A stretch of DNA of 64,000 nt from Streptomyces sp. CA-210063 (lineage in GTDB: Bacteria > Actinomycetota > Actinomycetes > Streptomycetales > Streptomycetaceae), in the NCBI RefSeq assembly GCF_024612015.1, contig NZ_CP102512.1, positions 2,728,001 through 2,792,000 of the forward strand. The letters are read 5' to 3'. A model generated the notes under the pieces. That model did no database searches, had not been told where the DNA came from, and saw only the letters and a program-made list of their open reading frames with translations. The translations under genes were made by a program, and so were the position numbers. Below, one piece after another: positions 9,082 to 16,325 of this stretch (the first letter of the stretch is position 1; each line of letters opens with the position of its first letter).

Positions 9082-10479
9082 ATGCGCACCCGTGGTAAGC
9101 GAACGCTGCAAGATGGCTCAGCAATATCAATGGCCCTCGGCCTGCTGTTGGTGGGAATTGCCGCGACGCCTGCCCATGCCGAATCGGTTCGGGATCGGCA
9201 GTGGCATCTCGACGCGATGCACGCCGAGGAGATGTGGAAGACCAGCACGGGTCGTGGGATCACGGTCGCCGTCATCGACTCAGGGGTCGACGCCTCGACA
9301 GCCGACCTCAAGGGTCAAGTGCTGTCAGGCAAGGACTACTCAGACCTTCCGGGTGATGAATACACGGACCGCGATCGTCACGGAACCGGCGTCGCAGCAC
9401 TCATCGCGGCTACCGGAGCTCGCGGAGCTGCCAGTGGCTCATACGGCCTCGCGCCAGGAGCCAAGATTCTTCCCATCCGTATGCGCTACGGCACCGAGGA
9501 CTACGGGAAGGTCGATATAGGAGCCGAGTACTCCAGGAAGCTGACGGAAGCGATCCGGTACGCGGCCGAATCAAAGGCGCAGATCATCAATATCTCCATG
9601 GGTCGGGCTGATTCGCCGGGCGCACAGAACGTCGGCACTCCGGCACTCGCCTCCGCCGTCAAGTACGCCCTGACCAAGGGAAAGCTGATCTTCGCTGGGG
9701 CTGGTAACAGCGGTGACACATCCAACTTCCTGCAGTATCCGGCAGCGACGCCCGGCGTCGTCGCTGTTGCCGCGATCGACAAAAACGTCGAGCGGAGCAC
9801 CTTTTCCCAGTGGGGGCCACAGATCGATGTTGCCGCTCCGGGCGAAGAGATGGTCCACGCGTGCACTGGTGGCACACAGATCTGCAAGTCCGACGGAACG
9901 AGCGATGCCACCGCCATCGCCTCCGCATCCGCCGCCCTCATCTGGTCGAAGCACCCGACCTGGACGAACAACCAGGTCCTGCGTGTCCTGATCAACACGA
10001 TGAAGGGCAACGAGAAGAGCTGGACTTGGAACAACGCCATCGGCTACGGCATTGTCCGTCCGCGTGTCGCTCTCATGAACCCCGGAGACCCAGGGCCAGC
10101 CGACGAGTACCCGTTGCCCGACCTCGCTGCTGCGGCTTCCGCTTCTCCATCCCCTGAGGCGTCCAAGTCCGTTAGCGGTTCGTCCGGCGATCAGCGGGAA
10201 AAGGCAGACGAGTCAGCCTCCGGCGCTTCCGCATCGAACGATGACGACACGCCCCTCTGGATCGCTTTGGGCATCGCAACCGCAGCTCTGCTGGGCACGT
10301 CGATCGCCATTCCCGTTGTCCGCGGCCGTCGTCGGCGCAGCGCGATTTCGACCGCTGCGCCGCTGCCACCCACGTACACGAACCCTCTCCATCAGCAGTA
10401 TCCCCCCTTCGGCCCGCCGCAGGGGCATCCCGCTGGCTCGCCCCCTGAGGGAGGCGCCGGTACAGGACGACCTTCCTAA
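9082..10479 (+). CDS. mycP: Type VII secretion mycosin (subtilisin-family protease), copy 1
   Basis: Mycosins are membrane-anchored S8 serine proteases of ESX systems; they process some substrates and stabilise the membrane complex. The 465-aa precursor has a signal peptide (hydrophobic stretch ISMALGLLLVGIAATPAHA), the catalytic triad in AVIDSGVD (Asp), DRHGTGVAA (His) and GTSDATAIA (Ser), the oxyanion Asn in GAGNSG, a Ser/Ala/Pro-rich linker (about residues 350-385) and one C-terminal membrane helix (LWIALGIATAALLGTSIAI) followed by RGRRRR. ATG at 9082 has AGGAAGG upstream. It follows the 509-aa gene by 32 bases and is in the eccC-side block; a second mycosin is at 17831-19081. Typical mycosin length. 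Confidence 0.95.
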   Translation: MRTRGKRTLQDGSAISMALGLLLVGIAATPAHAESVRDRQWHLDAMHAEEMWKTSTGRGITVAVIDSGVDASTADLKGQVLSGKDYSDLPGDEYTDRDRHGTGVAALIAATGARGAASGSYGLAPGAKILPIRMRYGTEDYGKVDIGAEYSRKLTEAIRYAAESKAQIINISMGRADSPGAQNVGTPALASAVKYALTKGKLIFAGAGNSGDTSNFLQYPAATPGVVAVAAIDKNVERSTFSQWGPQIDVAAPGEEMVHACTGGTQICKSDGTSDATAIASASAALIWSKHPTWTNNQVLRVLINTMKGNEKSWTWNNAIGYGIVRPRVALMNPGDPGPADEYPLPDLAAAASASPSPEASKSVSGSSGDQREKADESASGASASNDDDTPLWIALGIATAALLGTSIAIPVVRGRRRRSAISTAAPLPPTYTNPLHQQYPPFGPPQGHPAGSPPEGGAGTGRPS

Positions 10480-10505
10480 CCAGTGACAGTACGGAGGGAC
10501 CACCA

Positions 10506-10928
10506 ATGTCGTTCGACGAAGCCTGGGGTCAAGCACGTAGCGCGGCTGCCGCTCGCCAAATCAGCAGAACACAGCTGAATCAGCTCGCCGCCAGCGGCGG
10601 CTCGGGCGGGCCAGAAGCTCAGTTGAACGTCGATGCCAGTCTTCTTGAGGACCGAGCCAAAAAAGCGGACACAGTGCGAACGAACTTTAAGGACGCCGAC
10701 AACAAGGTGATGGGGGCTACCGAAAAGATTGACCTCAGCGGGTTCAAGTCCGATGGGGCCATCAGCACGTTCCAAAAGCGTTGGCGTTCACAGATGCACT
10801 ACATGGACACCCTCCTAGAGACGGGGGTGGCCGGGAACCTGCGTATCTCCGCAGCCGAATTCAAGGCTGAGGAAGCGAAGCGGCTGGCCGAAACCAAGAA
10901 GTTGCAGGATCGCAAGGATAAGAGCTGA
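10506..10928 (+). CDS. Small helical protein, probable partner of the following WXG protein
   Basis: 140 aa, no signal or membrane segment, mostly helical, highly charged. It opens MSFDEAWGQARSAAAARQIS, has a Gly/Ser hinge at residues 29-36, and a second helical part with W93 in FQKRWRSQMHYMDTLLE; the C-terminus is a Lys/Glu-rich helix (EFKAEEAKRLAETKKLQDRK). I recall similar small Streptomyces proteins starting M-S-(F/Y)-(D/E)-E-W paired with large WXG-type proteins, but no named function. Its stop is one base from the next start, so the two are co-translated and probably bind each other, as WXG pairs do. Start ATG 10506 with GGAGGG upstream. Base composition falls from here on compared with the upstream ESX genes. 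Confidence 0.85.
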   Translation: MSFDEAWGQARSAAAARQISRTQLNQLAASGGSGGPEAQLNVDASLLEDRAKKADTVRTNFKDADNKVMGATEKIDLSGFKSDGAISTFQKRWRSQMHYMDTLLETGVAGNLRISAAEFKAEEAKRLAETKKLQDRKDKS

Positions 10929-10929
10929 T

Positions 10930-13119
10930 ATGACTCTCACCTTTGAGCAGCTGCGCTCGGCAAATCTTTCAACCCTGTCTGAGGCCGTGGACAGTTGGCG
11001 CAATCTTCCTGGAAAATTCGACACAATCGCCCGCTCCTTTGGCACGACCGTTACGAAAGGCCTCCAGGATTCTGACTGGAAAGGCGAAACGGCAACCGAG
11101 GCCCTAGAGAAATTCTCTCACGTCGAGAGGCAAATGAAAGCAGCCGCCGACGAAGCCCACGATGTACACGAACTCCTTAAGAGCGCACTGGAAACCTTCC
11201 AAGCAGCTAAAGACGAACTGAAGGCAATAGAACGATACGTCCACGAGGACAAGAACCTCAAAATCACCAGTGAGGGTCACGTTTATTGCGATCCTCCAGA
11301 GGAACACAGGGATCAATCTGCGGCACTACAAAAGGCATATCTCGAGACTGTTCATGACTGCAACAACAGAATCAAAGCAGCTCTAACAGATGCGAGCAAT
11401 GCGGATACTGCCCTCCATTGGGCACTCACCATGGACGCCAATGGCGACAAGAAGGGATTCAATACCACCACGTCCGGCAGCATCAAAGAGGCTCAGAAGG
11501 GACGCAAGGAAGCACTCAGAGAAGCTCACGACATGGCGGCACTTGCCCGAAAGGGAAATGATCTCAGTATCACCCAGGTTCAACGCATGACCAAAACATT
11601 CGCTAAGTATGAAGGTGACCCTCTCTTCAACGAAGAGTTCGCCACCACTCTCGGGTCGAAGGGAACCCTACAGTTCTGGGCCAATGTCACAGATTCGTAC
11701 GCCGGAGCCAAGGGCTCCGAGCTTAATCACCTCAAGCAACTGCAAAACAACCTAAGCACAACCCTGGCAAACGCTTCACAATCCCACTCGCCAGAGATGG
11801 AGCGCTGGAAGAAGGAAATCATCGAAGCAGGAAACATGCGCATCGAGTCGGATCCCACAGCCCCGATGCAGGTACCTTCGCGCTCGCTCGGATTCCAGGT
11901 AATGAGCAGCCTGATGAGTCACGGAAATTATGACACCGATTTCCTTAATGACTACAGGAAAGAGTTGCTTAAGATGGATAAGGCAGGGGGGGCAATGCAC
12001 ACTGACAAGATTTGGGAGGGGAGCTATCTCAATTCAGATCTAGTTTTTGGCGATGGAAACGGACGGGATCCTTTGATTGGCTTCATGGGTGCACTGTCAC
12101 ATAATCCCGAAGCCGCAACGGACGCCTTTTCCTCCAAGTCTGACCTGAATCATTTGCTGGAGAGCAGTAAATATACGGATAGGGGAAACTCTCTGGGACA
12201 TTCCCTTGAAGTCGCAGTTACCGGGCTAGCTCGCGGGGAAATCGCGGACAGGGAGATTCCCCACTCCAAGACGCAGGTAGAGATCATGAGCAACATTATG
12301 CATGCAGTTGCTCAGCCGAACGGCGGTGCCGAACTGGTGGACAGCGCCATCGGCGATAGTTTTGGCCGTATGGCGTCCGCCTATATGCCCGAGATTAGCC
12401 GAGCAATGGCCGGACCAGGAGCCGAGTCGGTCTTCGTTACGAACAGCGCGGCCCCGGAGGGGCTCGAACGAACGGACGTGACCCGTTTCCTGTACGAGGT
12501 TGCCCAAGACAAGGACGGCAATGCCGCGATCCGCTACGGCGAAGGAATTTATACAAGCAGCCTACTTGAAGCGCATATCGCAAATCCTTCTCTCTACGAT
12601 GGCAGGTCAGAGAAAGTAATTGAGGACATTGCACAGAATGCCGGCATTATTCAAGGGGTTGTCGGGCGTTCAACTGCCGATTCAGGAATTCTCGATTCCC
12701 TCGAAGGAGAGAAGGAGTACAACGAGTCACTCAAGAAGCAGGGCGACTTTGTCAAGACCATCCTATCTACTGGTATAGGAGTCGGCGCAGTAGCTCTCGT
12801 TCCTACATCAGCAGTTGTCGGGGCTGCTGCTGGCGGCTTTTTCAGTGGAATCTCCGGCATGGCCGTGGACCGACTGTACGAGGGACGAGAGCTAGACGGT
12901 GCGCTGGATGAGGCACTTTATCGCACAGGTCAGGATCTAAATAAGACCCAGGATTCAGTGACTCAGCAGACTCAGTGGTCTGCCTTGGACGCAATCGCCG
13001 CCCATGATTCAGACCTGGCGGAGGGTTCCACCAAGAATTCCATCCGTGACGCAGTGAACAGAGGCTGGCTACAAAGCGACACCATTCTGGAAGAATCTCA
13101 CCAGCGCCCGAGCGCCTGA
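10930..13119 (+). CDS. Large WXG-type protein (DUF6571-like), candidate T7SS effector
   Basis: 729 aa. The N-terminus MTLTFEQLRSANLSTLSEAV, with SDWKGETATEAL (W50-K-G52), is a WXG-like helical hairpin continuing as coiled helices to about residue 110; I recall this start from the DUF6571 family of Streptomyces, usually found near ESX genes. The middle part (about 200-560) is helical and rich in charged residues with no catalytic motif I can identify. Residues about 610-650 form a glycine-rich hydrophobic stretch (ILSTGIGVGAVALVP, then VVGAAAGGFFSGISGMAV) that could insert into a membrane. No signal peptide, consistent with ESX export. The gene has many A/T-ending codons (AAA, GAA, ATT), unlike neighbours, suggesting acquisition. 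Effector role is inference. Confidence 0.85.
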   Translation: MTLTFEQLRSANLSTLSEAVDSWRNLPGKFDTIARSFGTTVTKGLQDSDWKGETATEALEKFSHVERQMKAAADEAHDVHELLKSALETFQAAKDELKAIERYVHEDKNLKITSEGHVYCDPPEEHRDQSAALQKAYLETVHDCNNRIKAALTDASNADTALHWALTMDANGDKKGFNTTTSGSIKEAQKGRKEALREAHDMAALARKGNDLSITQVQRMTKTFAKYEGDPLFNEEFATTLGSKGTLQFWANVTDSYAGAKGSELNHLKQLQNNLSTTLANASQSHSPEMERWKKEIIEAGNMRIESDPTAPMQVPSRSLGFQVMSSLMSHGNYDTDFLNDYRKELLKMDKAGGAMHTDKIWEGSYLNSDLVFGDGNGRDPLIGFMGALSHNPEAATDAFSSKSDLNHLLESSKYTDRGNSLGHSLEVAVTGLARGEIADREIPHSKTQVEIMSNIMHAVAQPNGGAELVDSAIGDSFGRMASAYMPEISRAMAGPGAESVFVTNSAAPEGLERTDVTRFLYEVAQDKDGNAAIRYGEGIYTSSLLEAHIANPSLYDGRSEKVIEDIAQNAGIIQGVVGRSTADSGILDSLEGEKEYNESLKKQGDFVKTILSTGIGVGAVALVPTSAVVGAAAGGFFSGISGMAVDRLYEGRELDGALDEALYRTGQDLNKTQDSVTQQTQWSALDAIAAHDSDLAEGSTKNSIRDAVNRGWLQSDTILEESHQRPSA

Positions 13120-13144
13120 GTTTATAGGATCGCGGTTATTGACC

Positions 13145-13768
13145 ATGACGAAAAAAGTGAGAGCAGTAGCACTGGGCGGAGGGATCTGCCTTCTCGTTTC
13201 CGGATGCTTTTTCGGGTACCAGTATTTTTTCACTAAGGGTCTCGATCGCTTGCCGGCGGAAGTTTGCTCAGGTGCTGTTGAGCGAGCCACAGTGCTCAGC
13301 GCTCTCCCGAATGCCCGCGAGGCTCACGAGGGAGAGAGCCAGACCGCTCCCGGTGAGGACTTTCTATTCGCTTGCCGTGTCACAACCAGCAATGACTCCA
13401 TTATTTCTGGCGAAAGTGAGGTAAGCGATGCCTCTGTCGCCAGTTGGACTCGCCATTTTGAGGGAAAAGGCGATGGCAAGGTGATGAAGGTATCGAGTGG
13501 TGACGTCCGAGCCCTCACAGTGTCCGGCCTCGCCAGCGTATACGTACCCTGCACCCCGCCTGACAAGGACCCAGCTGAAGCAGTCCAGTCATACGCACTC
13601 GTGACCCAGGCAAGAGTCATCGGAGATAGTCGCGTGAAGGGGGTCGCCTTGCGTCAGGCGTTGACCGACTTCTCCTTTCAGATGACGAAGCACGCATACA
13701 AGATTGGAAAATGCCAGGAAAAGGAAAGGCTCCCAGTAGAGATTCCCCCCATAAATCCCGCCTCCTAA
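13145..13768 (+). CDS. Lipoprotein A beside the WXG effector candidate
   Basis: 207 aa. A short basic start (MTKKVRAVA) precedes LGGGICLLVSGC, a good lipobox (VSG-C), so the mature protein should be lipid-anchored outside the membrane. The rest has paired cysteines, including EVCSGAVERATVLSALPN, FACRVTTS and PCTPPDK, suggesting disulfides. It resembles the lipoprotein at 14084-14731 in layout and in the motif VC-(S/G)-10 residues-AL, so the two are probably paralogues. ATG at 13145 is preferred; TTG at 13139 is in frame but lacks a better ribosome site. It lies 25 bases after the 729-aa gene and shares its low GC. Immunity or partner role is a guess. Confidence 0.82.
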   Translation: MTKKVRAVALGGGICLLVSGCFFGYQYFFTKGLDRLPAEVCSGAVERATVLSALPNAREAHEGESQTAPGEDFLFACRVTTSNDSIISGESEVSDASVASWTRHFEGKGDGKVMKVSSGDVRALTVSGLASVYVPCTPPDKDPAEAVQSYALVTQARVIGDSRVKGVALRQALTDFSFQMTKHAYKIGKCQEKERLPVEIPPINPAS

Positions 13769-14083
13769 TATCACGATAATTATACTGATTCTTTTCGGGT
13801 ACTGGCCCTGCCGTGCTTGAATTCCGTTGCAAGGCTCCGTATCTGAAGGAGAGGGCGCTACCTGTGCAGCAGATCAGCGCAGCATTCGCGCCTCACGTGG
13901 TGGCATTCGGCTTTGTCGGCACGTTGGTTTCGCAGAAGACTGTGCGCCGACGCCGAGACGTGAGAGATCGGCGAAGGCTCTCAGCCCTGCGGTCCTCCAA
14001 GAAGAGCTGACGAAGTACATCAAAGACAGTCGTTCACATGCCGGGAACGACCTTCACCCTGCCCGCTATGAAAAGGAAGACTG
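13769..14083 (+). other. Gap between the two lipoprotein genes; possible small or decayed ORF
   Basis: 315 bases, AT-rich at the left (TATACT at 13781-13786 could be a -10 element without a clear -35). An in-frame GTG at 13864, after GAAGGAGAGG, opens a 48-aa frame ending at 14010 (VQQISAAFAPHVVAFGFVGT, then a very basic tail). Overlapping it in another frame, open to 14084, is a stretch reading EELTKYIKDSRSHAGN that looks more like coding sequence. The two halves could be a frameshifted remnant. I would not call a functional gene. Confidence 0.3.
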
Positions 14084-14731
14084 ATGAAGTCCACTGCGAG
14101 AATCGTGGTGCTCACGGCCGCGCTCGTAGCAGCCATCAGCGCCTGCTCGGAAGAAGTCGATGACACGGCCGACAGCGGCGTCAAAGTTGAGGTTGTTTGC
14201 GGCTCTTTCGCCAAGGAATCGACTGTCGCCGCGGCGCTGAAAGAGGTCTCCGGCACCGACACCTTCACTCAGGAAGGATCGGAGCCCGACGACACGCTGA
14301 CATCACTTCGGGAAGCCGATGGCAAAGTGGAAAGTGGCGAGGCCTTGGGATCGCCCTTCTGCAGGCTGCAGTCGTCAGCCGATGGGGAAGCAATCCTCTC
14401 GATCAACTTCCGAGAGGCACTGACCGTCGACAAAGCGGATACGGATGACGAGAAACATTTCACGTTCTACAAGACCGGGGAGTCGGCTCTCGCATCGGAC
14501 CGTACGGCTTCTCTCTACTTCCGTTGCCAGATGGCAGACTCGGACAAGTCCGTCATCATCAATGGCAGCCTGGAGCGGGAGAACAACGTAGAGGTGCCCG
14601 AGAAGAAACTCTCCCAGGACCACATCGTTCTTCTGAACGCGGCGGCGCACAAGGTTTCGGCTGAGCTCGGCTGCAAGGACCCAGGGCTCACCTCTGGATC
14701 TCCCACGGCAACTTCGGGGCACTACGCCTGA
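14084..14731 (+). CDS. Lipoprotein B, paralogue of the lipoprotein at 13145-13768
   Basis: 215 aa. Signal sequence MKSTARIVVLTAALVAAISA ends at a lipobox (ISA-C) followed by SEEVDDTADSG, so a lipid-anchored exported protein is expected. The body has EVVCGSFAKESTVAAALKEV, SPFCRLQSSADGEAILS, YFRCQMADSDKS and a late Cys (AELGCKDPG); the cysteine spacing and the VCG...TVAAAL motif match lipoprotein A. No known domain recognised. ATG 14084 has AAAGGAAG upstream. It ends the plus-strand cassette and converges on the WXG100 pair across a strong bidirectional terminator. GC is intermediate between the cassette and the core. Confidence 0.85.
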   Translation: MKSTARIVVLTAALVAAISACSEEVDDTADSGVKVEVVCGSFAKESTVAAALKEVSGTDTFTQEGSEPDDTLTSLREADGKVESGEALGSPFCRLQSSADGEAILSINFREALTVDKADTDDEKHFTFYKTGESALASDRTASLYFRCQMADSDKSVIINGSLERENNVEVPEKKLSQDHIVLLNAAAHKVSAELGCKDPGLTSGSPTATSGHYA

Positions 14732-14747
14732 GAAAGCCATCCACTGC

Positions 14748-14790
14748 GAAACAAGGGGAGGCGACAGCTTGTGTCGCCTCCCCTTGTTTC
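14748..14790. terminator. Strong bidirectional terminator between lipoprotein B and esx pair
   Basis: A perfect 19-base stem (14748-14766 with 14772-14790) around GCTTG. The outer part of each arm is GAAACAAGG or CCTTGTTTC, giving a T-containing tract on both strands. It lies 17 bases from the lipoprotein stop and 5 bases from the WXG100 gene stop. Confidence 0.9.
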
Positions 14791-14794
14791 ATGT

Positions 14795-15106
14795 TCAGCC
14801 CATCAACATGCGGATGCGCTTCGCGCCGTCCAGGTCTGTGCCCTGGTAGCCGACGACCGACCTGTCCAGGAGGTCGGCGATGAAGCGGAGCTTTTCGGTC
14901 ATCTGCTGCATCTCGGTGGTGTTCTTGCGCTGGATGTCTCCGTACGCGGTCTTCGCCTCTCCCTCCCAGGTCTCGGCGACGCGCTTCACCTCTTGCATGA
15001 GGGCCTCGAGTTCCTGGGTGAGGTCCGTGGCGGTTTTGCGGACGTCGCTCGCGGCCTGGGTCACCGTGGCGTAGTTGATCGCTGTGCGGTCGTAGCTGGT
15101 GCTCAT
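14795..15106 (-). CDS. esxA: WXG100 family secreted protein (EsxA-like)
   Basis: 103-aa helix-turn-helix protein of the ESAT-6/CFP-10 family, secreted through the ESX machine as a dimer with its partner. The WXG turn is AETWEGEAKTAYG (W47-E-G49) in the centre; flanking helices are EALMQEVKRVAE and MQQMTEKLRFIADLLDRS. Y87-QGT-D91 fits the YxxxD export signal. ATG 15106 gives the usual ~100-aa length; an open frame upstream in the same phase is the shadow of the partner gene. It is the second gene of a two-gene operon, 20 bases after its partner. In S. coelicolor the EsxA/EsxB pair is required for normal sporulation; which subunit is A or B here is assigned by resemblance only. Confidence 0.93.
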   Translation of the reverse strand: MSTSYDRTAINYATVTQAASDVRKTATDLTQELEALMQEVKRVAETWEGEAKTAYGDIQRKNTTEMQQMTEKLRFIADLLDRSVVGYQGTDLDGAKRIRMLMG

Positions 15107-15126
15107 CGTGGGTACTCCTCCGTGGC

Positions 15127-15513
15127 TCAGGCGAGGCTGGTGATGCGGTCGGTGGTGTACGTCTGGCCCCTCATGCCGGCGTCGGCCTGGGCCTGGGACT
15201 CCGAGGAGTTGTCCACCTTCCGGATCTCCGCGATGCGCTCCTGCTCGTGCTCGTCGAACCCGTTCACGGCCATACGCATGACGTCTTCCAGGTCGACGAG
15301 GTTGTCCTGGAGCTTCTTGAGGTGGATGTTCACCTCTCGCTGCACCCTGTCGTACTCCTGGCTCGCCGCGCCCTGCCAGCCGCCCTGGATCATGTCCACC
15401 ACGGTGTTGAGGGACGTCACGCGACGGCTCACCTCGACGTGGAAGTTCTGGATCTTGTTGGCCAGAGCGATGAGTTGGTCGTTCTCGCGTTTCTGGTCCG
15501 CGGTCCCGCTCAC
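15127..15513 (-). CDS. esxB: WXG100 family secreted protein (EsxB-like)
   Basis: 128-aa partner of the preceding entry. The WXG turn is MIQGGWQGAASQEYDRVQ (W46-Q-G48), with long amphipathic helices on both sides (NIHLKKLQDNLVDLEDVMRM). The C-terminal 30 residues (after KVDNSSESQAQADAG) are an extended tail longer than in mycobacterial WXG100 proteins. Start is GTG at 15513 with GGAGG four bases upstream. First gene of the esx operon, with its promoter and palindrome 150-200 bases upstream. Naming as EsxB is by gene order and length. Confidence 0.93.
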   Translation of the reverse strand: MSGTADQKRENDQLIALANKIQNFHVEVSRRVTSLNTVVDMIQGGWQGAASQEYDRVQREVNIHLKKLQDNLVDLEDVMRMAVNGFDEHEQERIAEIRKVDNSSESQAQADAGMRGQTYTTDRITSLA

Positions 15514-15659
15514 AGGTCCTCCACCCTCCTCTTGATGTGACGGCGGGTCGACCGCCGTGACGCGTCCATCCAGGCCGAACGCCCAGATGGTCCAGGCGGG
15601 CAGGAATCACCGCGGTCGCCGCGTGCCGCGCGGCCACAGCGTTACGCCGCCCCCGTGCC

Positions 15660-15677
15660 GTATCACCCACGTGATAC
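15660..15677. promoter_or_regulatory. 18-base palindrome just downstream of the esx promoter
   Basis: GTATCAC, four bases, GTGATAC: a perfect 7-base inverted repeat placed a few bases downstream of the predicted start point of the esx promoter. A second, weaker palindrome (GTCAC-5-GTGAC, 15692-15706) lies within the promoter spacer. A regulator bound here would block transcription. Candidate operator; regulator unknown. Confidence 0.5.
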
Positions 15678-15685
15678 CGCATACC

Positions 15686-15714
15686 ACTCTAGTCACTTGA
15701 CGTGACGCTTCCAA
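15686..15714 (-). promoter_or_regulatory. Candidate promoter of the esx pair
   Basis: On the minus strand TTGGAA (709-714 of 15.7 kb) is followed after exactly 17 bases by TAGAGT (15686-15691), a good HrdB-type promoter. It lies 173 bases upstream of the first esx start in a 406-base divergent gap (15514-15919) that otherwise shows no gene. Confidence 0.55.
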
Positions 15715-15919
15715 CTGCAAAGTTGTAACGGGGCAGTTCAGGGGTTTGGCAAGTATGGGGACAAGTGCGTCATGGCGAGCACGGGTCGGTCGACGGACTG
15801 TGAGGTGATGATCGCGCGGCGTGATGATGTGCTGTTCCGTCTGTCGCGCCCCGGTCGCCTTCCTCCCAAGTACTGTGAGCCCGTAGCTCGTTCATACGTC
15901 GGGAAGGGACCGCGCCGTC

Positions 15920-16240
15920 ATGGCCGATGGGCTGGACAAGGATGTCGAGAAGGCACTCAAGGAACGCAAAGAGCGTGAGAAGGACGAGTTGTACGCGCTC
16001 GACATCTCGGGGGTCGAGTGGCAGAGCGCGCCGGGGACTGAGGAGCATGAGGAGCGGGTCGAGATCGCGTATCTGCCGGAGGGGGCAGTGGCCATGAGGT
16101 CGTCGCTCGATCCGGACACCGTGCTGCGGTACACCGAGGCCGAATGGCGGGCCTTCGTGCTCGGAGCGCGGGACGGGGAGTTCGATCTGGAGCCGGCGCC
16201 TCACAATGGTGGGCTCGATCGAGGGGCCGACGCCCCGTAG
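15920..16240 (+). CDS. DUF397 domain protein
   Basis: 106 aa. The C-terminal half has the DUF397 pattern: VEIAYLPEGAVAMRSSLDPD, then LRYTEAEWRAFVLGARDGEF, ending FDLEP. The N-terminal 40 residues are a charged helix (KDVEKALKERKEREKDELYA). DUF397 proteins usually sit beside an XRE-family regulator and act with it in development or antibiotic control (for example BldB/WhiJ-type modules); no XRE gene is nearby, so this copy is orphaned. ATG 15920 with GGGAAGGG upstream. It is divergent from the esx operon and convergent with the beta-propeller gene. Confidence 0.85.
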   Translation: MADGLDKDVEKALKERKEREKDELYALDISGVEWQSAPGTEEHEERVEIAYLPEGAVAMRSSLDPDTVLRYTEAEWRAFVLGARDGEFDLEPAPHNGGLDRGADAP

Positions 16241-16282
16241 TGAGTGCGGTGCGGTGACCGCGGTGCGGTCATGACCGTATGT

Positions 16283-16317
16283 CTCGGGGTCCGGCGTCGG
16301 TCTCGCCCGGCCCCGAG
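16283..16317. terminator. Hairpin between convergent DUF397 and propeller genes
   Basis: 14-base inverted repeat with two mismatches (16283-16296 with 16304-16317), centred in the 85-base gap between two convergent stops. Likely terminates both. Confidence 0.5.
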
Positions 16318-16325
16318 CGCTCACC

